DNA of 7,827 nucleotides, taken from JANRJY01 sp033763735 (GTDB lineage Bacteria > Bacteroidota > Bacteroidia > Cytophagales > UBA9547). The stretch lies in NCBI GenBank assembly GCA_033763735.1, contig JANRJY010000065.1, positions 1-7,827 of the forward strand. The letters run 5' to 3'. Made by a program: the position numbers and the translations under genes. Positions 1 to 5,800 of this stretch are shown in pieces. Numbering within the stretch: position 1 is the first letter of the stretch; every line of letters starts with the position of its first letter. Under the pieces are notes generated by a model. That model did no database searches. It was not told the DNA's origin and saw only the letters and a program-made list of their open reading frames with translations.

Positions 1-1449
1 TCTGCTTCCGCTGGGGGTTCAGTAAATGGTAATGTTACCATACAAAGATATCACAATGGTGGTACCGCACAAACACGCATTTTTGGATCTCCAATTGCTT
101 CGTCTAATGTATTTACAATCGGACAAGGAACCTACAATGTATTAGTTTATTCCGAAGATGGTCTTTCACCTTATACTCGAGTTTCAAATACCTTCAATGG
201 AAGTTTTAGGAGAGCTACTTTAGGCGGAACTAATTTAACGGTTGGTAGAGGTTATTCAATACGTAAAGATGCTGTGGGTACATTGAGTTATACTGGGGTT
301 CCAAATAATGGGACTATTCCTGTTTCAGTTACATTTTCAACAGCTTTACCTACAGTTAGTGATAGAGGTTGGAACATGCTTTCTAATCCTTATCCTTCAG
401 CTATAAATTGGGCATCAGTTGATAAGGGTACTTCAGGAGCTTCGAATGTTAGTGTTTCAATTTGGAATGGCTCTACTTATACAGCAGCTTCAATTATTCC
501 TTCAGGAATTGGTTTTTTTACCCAAGCAACTGCAAATGGAACTATTACTTTTAATAATTCAGATAGGGTTGGCTCAGGTACAACTAATAATACCATATAT
601 CGTACAGAATCAAATAGCAAATTATTTTATCTAAATGTTTCCAGTACAACCGGTGGCGCTTTTGATGCTTTAGCGGTTACTTTTGATAATAATGCTACAG
701 TAGGTTTTGAATCCAATTATGATTTGATTAAGCCATATGTAGCGAATGGACCTTTTATGTTTTCAAGAGTGGATGGAAATAGATTAAGTCTCTCTGTGGT
801 TCCATATCCAACAACTGAAATTCGAATTCCTGTTACGTTGCATGTATTTAATAATGGGAATTATAAATTTTACCCAAGTTCTTTTGCTGATTGGTATGCC
901 GATTATGATGTATACTTGAAAGACAGCACCGCAACTGGCGTTCAAAATATTAATTTGAGAACCACTTCAAACTATACTTTTAGCAAAAACACCAATGACA
1001 CCGATACTTCTTCACGTTTTTCATTGATATTCAAATACATGCCAGGAGTAAATACATTGGCTGGAACCAATACATCAACTGGAAATAATACAGGTTCTTC
1101 CGGAAATACAAATTCTGGTGTGAGTTTTGTTTTGGTGAATCAAAATCAAGTTCCTTGGGACGAACTTACCATTGACGGAATTACAAATTTGGCATCAGAA
1201 GAAGAAAATCTTGCAAAAGAAAGTTTGATTTTTGGACACAATTCTGATATTTATATTAAATTTGAAGCAGATAGGAGTTCTTCTGATGTAATAGTGTATG
1301 ATTTAATAGGCAATGTTATTTATCAAAAAGAAAATATTCCTTCAGTTGGAATTTTCAAAATTAGTTTGAATTATGGCAATAATTCATTGTATATAGTTAA
1401 AGTGCTCAATTCAAAAGAAAATACAGTAAAAAAATTGGTCTTGTTTTAG
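1..1449 (+). CDS. Large T9SS-exported surface protein, 3' part (5' end outside window)
   Basis: The frame is open from base 1 and ends at TAG 1447-1449, giving the last 482 residues of a protein whose start is upstream. The sequence is rich in Ser, Thr, Asn and Gly and looks like beta-sandwich surface material. Near residues 123-137 it carries a GWN-x-x-x-NPYPSAINW motif, common in large Bacteroidota secreted proteins, where it normally follows an 'R-x-SPI' segment; a matching RIFGSPIAS stretch is at about residues 27-35. Residues about 355-373 form a Gly/Thr/Asn/Ser low-complexity linker, followed by a C-terminal domain (about residues 409-482) that fits a T9SS type A sorting signal. The protein is therefore expected to cross the outer membrane by T9SS and be released or anchored at the surface. 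No catalytic motif is visible in this part; an adhesin or structural role is only a guess. Start, full length and N-terminal domains cannot be judged. Confidence 0.9.
   Translation, partial: SASAGGSVNGNVTIQRYHNGGTAQTRIFGSPIASSNVFTIGQGTYNVLVYSEDGLSPYTRVSNTFNGSFRRATLGGTNLTVGRGYSIRKDAVGTLSYTGVPNNGTIPVSVTFSTALPTVSDRGWNMLSNPYPSAINWASVDKGTSGASNVSVSIWNGSTYTAASIIPSGIGFFTQATANGTITFNNSDRVGSGTTNNTIYRTESNSKLFYLNVSSTTGGAFDALAVTFDNNATVGFESNYDLIKPYVANGPFMFSRVDGNRLSLSVVPYPTTEIRIPVTLHVFNNGNYKFYPSSFADWYADYDVYLKDSTATGVQNINLRTTSNYTFSKNTNDTDTSSRFSLIFKYMPGVNTLAGTNTSTGNNTGSSGNTNSGVSFVLVNQNQVPWDELTIDGITNLASEEENLAKESLIFGHNSDIYIKFEADRSSSDVIVYDLIGNVIYQKENIPSVGIFKISLNYGNNSLYIVKVLNSKENTVKKLVLF
1225..1446 (+). other. T9SS type A C-terminal sorting domain
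   Basis: The last 74 residues of the upstream surface protein follow the pattern of Por secretion C-terminal domains: a hydrophobic strand around DIYIKF, the diagnostic VIVYDLIGNVIYQ segment, a Gly-containing turn before an ISLNYG-type strand, LYIVKVLN, and a terminal KKLVLF. In known T9SS cargo this domain directs passage through the outer-membrane translocon and is removed by a sortase-like peptidase. The match rests on motif recognition only, but the order and spacing are typical. Confidence 0.88.
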
Positions 1450-1452
1450 ATT

Positions 1453-1641
1453 ATGACTAAAATTATTATAAAAATATTACTTTTTTCAATTATTTGGATT
1501 TCAAACTTAAATGCTCAACCGGGTGGTGGTCCTCCAGTAGATGAAGATCCCATCCCAATTGATAGCGGTATAGGATTGTTAATAGGTGCCGGATTTTTAT
1601 TTGGTTTTAAAAATCTAAACAAGAAAAAGAATCAGAATTGA
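1453..1641 (+). CDS. Small secreted peptide with PID-CTERM-like tail
   Basis: This 62-residue protein starts three bases after the preceding stop codon, so it is probably co-transcribed with the surface protein. Residues 1-21 are a clear signal peptide: basic Lys at 3 and 7, a hydrophobic core of Ile/Leu/Phe, and a cleavage site after N-A at 21, leaving Gln22. The mature part is only about 41 residues: a Gly/Pro/Asp/Glu-rich segment, a Pro35-Ile36-Asp37 motif, a hydrophobic Gly-rich stretch (about 40-52) and a Lys/Asn-rich tail. The order 'PID motif, short membrane segment, basic end' resembles what I recall as the PID-CTERM putative sorting domain of Bacteroidota, analogous to PEP-CTERM. Nearly the whole mature chain is this tail. 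Function is unknown. No Shine-Dalgarno sequence precedes the ATG, which is usual in this phylum. Confidence 0.75.
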   Translation: MTKIIIKILLFSIIWISNLNAQPGGGPPVDEDPIPIDSGIGLLIGAGFLFGFKNLNKKKNQN

Positions 1642-1648
1642 TTTTTTT
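1625..1648 (+). terminator. Possible weak AT-rich hairpin with T run at the end of the PID gene
   Basis: Bases 1625-1634 (AAAAGAATCA) can pair with 1639-1648 (TGATTTTTTT) around a GAAT loop, a 10-bp stem with one G-T wobble, and the 3' arm is itself a run of seven Ts. It overlaps the stop codon of the small peptide gene. Only one G-C pair is present, so stability is low. It is the only terminator-like structure between the surface-protein pair and menB, and may be incidental in such AT-rich DNA. Confidence 0.25.
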
Positions 1649-1682
1649 ATTTCCGTGTTTAATTTATTGACTTAATTTTTTG

Positions 1683-1710
1683 CATTTTTGTTGAAAAATC
1701 AACAAAAATG
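1683..1710 (+). promoter_or_regulatory. Perfect 12-bp inverted repeat containing the menB start codon
   Basis: The arms CATTTTTGTTGA (1683-1694) and TCAACAAAAATG (1699-1710) are exact reverse complements separated by AAAA. The last three bases of the right arm are the menB ATG. In mRNA this would form a hairpin burying the initiation codon; in DNA it is a symmetric site that could bind a dimeric protein. The symmetry is seen directly; a regulatory role is inference. There is no T tract after it, so it does not look like an intrinsic terminator. No Shine-Dalgarno sequence is present to decide the start. Confidence 0.5.
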
Positions 1711-2535
1711 AGTCAAGGCAATTTCAACTGGGTTAAAATCAAAGAATATAAAGAAATTATTTTTTCAGAATATCAACAAATTGCCAAAATCAGTATTAAT
1801 CGTCCGGAAGTGCATAATGCTTTTACGCCACTTACCGTTTCTGAAATGATTGATGCAATGAATATTTGCAGAGACCGAACAGACATTAAAGTAGTTATAT
1901 TAACAGGTGAAGGTGGAAATGCATTTTGCAGCGGGGGAGACCAAAAAGTAAGAGGAATGGGGGGCTATGTTGGTTCCGATGGCGTACCTCGATTGAATGT
2001 GCTGGACTTGCAAAAATTGATTAGATCCATTCCAAAACCCGTTATCGCAATGGTTGCCGGGTGGGCAATTGGAGGCGGACACGTATTACATGTAGTTTGT
2101 GATTTGACTATTGCAGCAGAAAATGCCAAATTTGGTCAAACTGGTCCCATTGTCGGCAGCTTTGATGGAGGTTTCGGTGCTTCATACCTTGCTAGAATAG
2201 TGGGACAAAAGAAAGCAAGAGAAATATGGTACTTGTGCGATAAGTATAATGCCCAAGAAGCTTTGGATATGGGATTGGTTAACAAAGTAGTCCCATTAAA
2301 TAAATTGGAAGAAACCACCATTGAATGGTGTGATAAAATCAAAGAGAAAAGCCCTTTAGCTTTGCGAATGTTGAAGTCCTCATTTAATGCTGAATTAGAT
2401 GGCCAAGCAGGTATTCAGGAATTGGCAGGTAATGCTACACTTTTATATTACCTTTCTGACGAAGGTAAGGAAGGTAAAAATGCGTTCATCGAAAAAAGAA
2501 AACCCGATTGGGATAAGTTTCCTAAATTCCCATAA
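1708..2535 (+). CDS. menB: 1,4-dihydroxy-2-naphthoyl-CoA synthase (MenB)
   Basis: MenB (EC 4.1.3.36) is a cytoplasmic crotonase-fold enzyme that closes the ring of o-succinylbenzoyl-CoA to give 1,4-dihydroxy-2-naphthoyl-CoA in menaquinone synthesis. The 275-residue protein is full length and collinear with E. coli MenB with an offset of 10. The family features are visible: INRPEVHNAF (30-39), the FCSGGDQ loop (73-79, oxyanion-hole Gly76), IGGGH (121-125, Gly123), QTGP (144-147), the S151-F-D153 pair, Tyr87 and Tyr248 in the positions of the E. coli catalytic-site tyrosines, and the C-terminal EKRKPD...FPKFP. Gly146 matches the Gly that binds a bicarbonate cofactor in type I MenB, so this enzyme is predicted to be bicarbonate-dependent. 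The chosen ATG is supported by the alignment length and by N-terminal similarity to Bacteroidales MenB. No other men gene lies in the window, and the adjacent genes are unrelated surface proteins. Confidence 0.96.
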   Translation: MSQGNFNWVKIKEYKEIIFSEYQQIAKISINRPEVHNAFTPLTVSEMIDAMNICRDRTDIKVVILTGEGGNAFCSGGDQKVRGMGGYVGSDGVPRLNVLDLQKLIRSIPKPVIAMVAGWAIGGGHVLHVVCDLTIAAENAKFGQTGPIVGSFDGGFGASYLARIVGQKKAREIWYLCDKYNAQEALDMGLVNKVVPLNKLEETTIEWCDKIKEKSPLALRMLKSSFNAELDGQAGIQELAGNATLLYYLSDEGKEGKNAFIEKRKPDWDKFPKFP

Positions 2536-2686
2536 TTCTTACGTTTTAATAACTAATATATTGTAGATTTTTTCTGTAAAAAATAGGAAGATTATATAAC
2601 TGACTATCAATAGGTGTGATATAAATTTTCCCTTACGCTTTGAATAAAATTAGGTTTCAATAAATATAAAAAATTATATAAATTAG

Positions 2687-2717
2687 TTGTATAGTTCTAT
2701 TCAAGAGAATATATTTG
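2687..2717 (+). promoter_or_regulatory. Bacteroidota-type promoter (-33 TTG, -7 TAnnTTTG) for the hydrolase gene
   Basis: TTG at 2687-2689 and TATATTTG at 2710-2717 are separated by 20 bases, agreeing with the sigma consensus known for Bacteroides and Flavobacterium (TTG, about 19-20 bases, TAnnTTTG). Transcription would begin a few bases after 2717, giving an untranslated leader of about 60 bases before the ATG at 2782. It is the best promoter match in the window. In AT-rich DNA chance matches occur, so confidence is moderate. Confidence 0.55.
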
Positions 2718-2752
2718 TATTCTGTTGATAAAAAATTTAACTATTCTAATTC

Positions 2753-2760
2753 TATTTTTG
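2753..2760 (+). promoter_or_regulatory. Second -7-like element TATTTTTG close to the hydrolase start
   Basis: TATTTTTG also fits TAnnTTTG. The nearest upstream TTG (2725-2727) is 25 bases away, longer than the usual spacer, and the resulting leader would be only about 15-20 bases. It may be a second start site or an accidental T-rich match. Confidence 0.25.
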
Positions 2761-2781
2761 AATAATTTAAACACAATTCAA

Positions 2782-2847
2782 ATGAAACCAACAATACAAA
2801 AGGTAATATTCTCATTACTATTACTCATTAATACCCAAATATTTGCT
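2782..2847 (+). other. Signal peptide of the giant hydrolase
   Basis: Residues 1-22 have Lys at 2 and 7, a hydrophobic core (VIFSLLLLI) and the cleavage sequence I-F-A before Gln23. This is a standard Sec signal and supports ATG 2782 as the start. No lipobox Cys is present, so it is not a lipoprotein. Confidence 0.88.
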
Positions 2848-5800
2848 CAGTTCTATTTCCAGGACTTTGCCGGTGGAGTGGTACCAGCCAATGTTACTGC
2901 AGAACCAGTATATACATTATCCAACGTAAGTAATCAGTTGAGAATTGTAATTGACAAAAATGATTTATTCCAAAGTGTTAATTTTTCATTGCCAGGATTG
3001 AATTTATCAAATATCAATTCCCGGATTGTAAGTTTTAACATTCGGACCGATACTTTATCAAGAAAAATACCCTTCAATATCACCGCTATTGCCTCTGACG
3101 GCACTCAATCATCAAGTGCAGTTACTAAAACCATAGAATCGACCAGCAAATACCGTACCATCACATTTTATTTCCCGGATGCTGGGTCGGTTAATTGGAG
3201 CAATATTAGAAATTTATTTCTTACTTTTAATCTGGGTACTACTATACAAGCAACTACATATTTAGATGATTTTAGAATTGGAGCTGGTACCGCAGCCCGT
3301 CCTTATTTTCAAAGCATTCCAACCCAACAAATTTTGGTGAATAGTGGCAGCGTAAAACGGAAAATTTTATTTACTATGGACGCTACAATTTTGCAGCATA
3401 ATGTTACTTATTCTGCAGTAAGTAGTAATCCGGCTTTAGTTCCCAATCCTACATTTGATAATCCGGTAATTTTGAGCAATTCACTATTTACCCATGATAT
3501 AGCCATTGGTGGAACCGCACAATTGCTAAGTAACCGCCCCGTCTTTATGAATATAAGTCCGGTTGCAAATCAAATTGGTATGGCCAATATTACCGTTACA
3601 GCCACCACAAGTTCCACAGTTCCTGGAATTACTTTAGGCTCTTCAACTAATGTGTTTACTGTTTGGGTCAAAAGAAATGAAGCTCCAACAATTGGGACAT
3701 TTCCCTCAGTTTTAAATGTGGGCTCAGGAGTTCCTACCAAGTTTCGGATATCAAATATATCCAATAACAATCCTGAAGCAGATCAGCAAATGACTATTTC
3801 TGGAATTAGTTCTGATGGTTCGGTTCTTAATAATTCAAATATTGTAGTTTCCTTTTCAGGAAAGGGTAGAGATGCCGATGTTACAATAACTCCAAGCGCT
3901 TTTGGCACACTACCTGCCAGAACTACAACAATTACACTCACCATTACCGATAATGGGGGTACTGCTGTAGGTGGAAATAATACTTCTCAAATAAATATAC
4001 CTGTCAATGTTTTTCCAATACTTTATAAAAGCCCATCATTTAATAATATCCCTAATGATGTGCGCTATATAACTGCTGGTGTTAAATCATATACTATCAC
4101 CGGACTGACCGACGGTAACGCTGGGGCTGCAATTTCATCTGTTAGTGCAGTAAGTTCTAACGGTGCTATTATGGCTAATCCTACTATATCGTATACCCCA
4201 GGTAATAATTATGCAGTAATGACCTATAATATTGCAACTGCAGGCGTAGTTACAGTTTCGGTTACCGCTACAAATTTTGGAGCACCCGCAAATAGTAACG
4301 GCAACTCATCCACCACGAAAACATTTCAAGTTACCGGCTTGAGTCCTGCATTATTAGGTTATATCGAACCTTTTACTGTAGTTTCTATTGATGGAGAAAA
4401 TTACTACTTACCTTTAAATGAATTTCAATCTTGGCGAGACACAAACAATACTGTAAAATGGTACGCTGAAGGTCAGGGTACATTGAATTGGACTTATAGC
4501 ATAAACTCATCCACAGGAATTGGCACTATCTCCACTTCAAAACTTAATGGTTTTGATGGCGCCAAATGGTTTGCAGGTTTGTGGTATAAACCTGTGCCTG
4601 GAGGCACTTTTGATATGGCTTCTTTTCCATATTTCAGTATGGATATTCGATCAACCAATACCGTAGGCAATGCAACTGTTGCAGTCGATTTGTGGGATGT
4701 CAACAACAATAGGTATGGTTTAGCTACTTATGCAACTCCAACAAGTACATTCCAAAACTATACTTTCTGTTTTAATAACATTCCTAGCAGCCCGAATTTT
4801 GATTTTTCTAAAGTGAAAATGATCCTGTTCAATATACCTTCAAATGAAACTGGTGCTGGAATTTACAACTATCAAGGAACCGTTGAAATGCGAAATTTGC
4901 GATTAGGTAACGCAGCACAAGGAATAGGAAGTTGTCCTTCAACGCAAACAATTGTAACGATAGATACCATTACAACCAGATATTACACTTCCAGTGGTTC
5001 ACCAATAGCAAGAGTAATTACATTAACCGGAGTTACAGCCGGAAGATCTGCAGTAGTTGGAGTCAACCCAAACCCTGTAACATTATCCATTAGTTCATCC
5101 GGACCTATAACACCCTCTATAGGAAGTGTAGTTAACGGTAATGCACTTTTAACTTTCAATACCCAGACAGCATCTACTACCACTGTTACCATTACAGGAT
5201 CTGCTTCAGGAGCAACAACAAATCGCAGAGTTTTAACCATATTAGTTGAAAATGCACCTGGAACTACCTATACCGCAACAATAAACAACACCATTGGTGC
5301 TACAATGCCTGATGGCTTTCAAGGTCAAACTATGGAAGGTTTTGGCGCAACTCTTAATGGAAATGTGGGCGGAATCGGAAATTATAGTTATCAAACTCCT
5401 GTAGATTATATAATTAACGGTATTGCAGATCAAGGTATGTCATTTGCACGTATGGCCATCCCGCCAAATTTTGAAGATGTTAACGATAATAATGACCCAA
5501 ATATCATAAATTTTGATGCATTTGACGAAGATGCGCTGATGATTGATCAATATTTGGCATACAAAGCTGCAGGTGTTGAAAGATTTATCGGAACCATGTG
5601 GTCAATTCCATTATGGACCAAATATAATAAAAACGATATTGTCCCTAATGCTGTTCAGTGGATAGGAGATAATACACTTGATTCCAGCTATATAAAGGAG
5701 GTAGCAGAATTTTGCGCTGCATATGTATATATGCTCAAACAAAAAACGGGAATAGAGTTATATGCAATTGATTTTGTAAATGAGCCTCAATTCAATCAAT

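Larger units (their letters stand above)
2536..2781. other. AT-rich intergenic region between menB and the giant hydrolase gene
   Basis: About 246 bases with no credible coding frame or RNA gene. The 5' half follows menB and holds no strong terminator; the only hairpin is a 7-bp A/T stem (2567-2573 with 2578-2584, loop CTGT). The 3' half carries the promoter described separately and an A-rich leader before ATG 2782. The frame of the downstream gene is blocked upstream by TGA at 2641-2643. Confidence 0.7.

Noticed and set aside
419..634. Alternative-frame Leu/Gln-rich open frame within the upstream surface protein
   Set aside because: It lies within an unbroken coding frame that has the GWN/NPYPSAINW motif and a T9SS tail; no independent support.
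2567..2584. Hairpin ATTTTTT / AAAAAAT after menB as a terminator
   Set aside because: Only seven A-T pairs with no G-C pair and no separate T tract; expected by chance in such AT-rich DNA.
4983..5433. Open frames on the minus strand (4983-5240 and 5242-5433) inside the hydrolase gene
   Set aside because: They lie opposite a clearly coding frame, have no recognisable domains, and their Val/Pro/Thr-rich content is what the complement of Thr/Ser/Asn/Gly-rich repeats gives.
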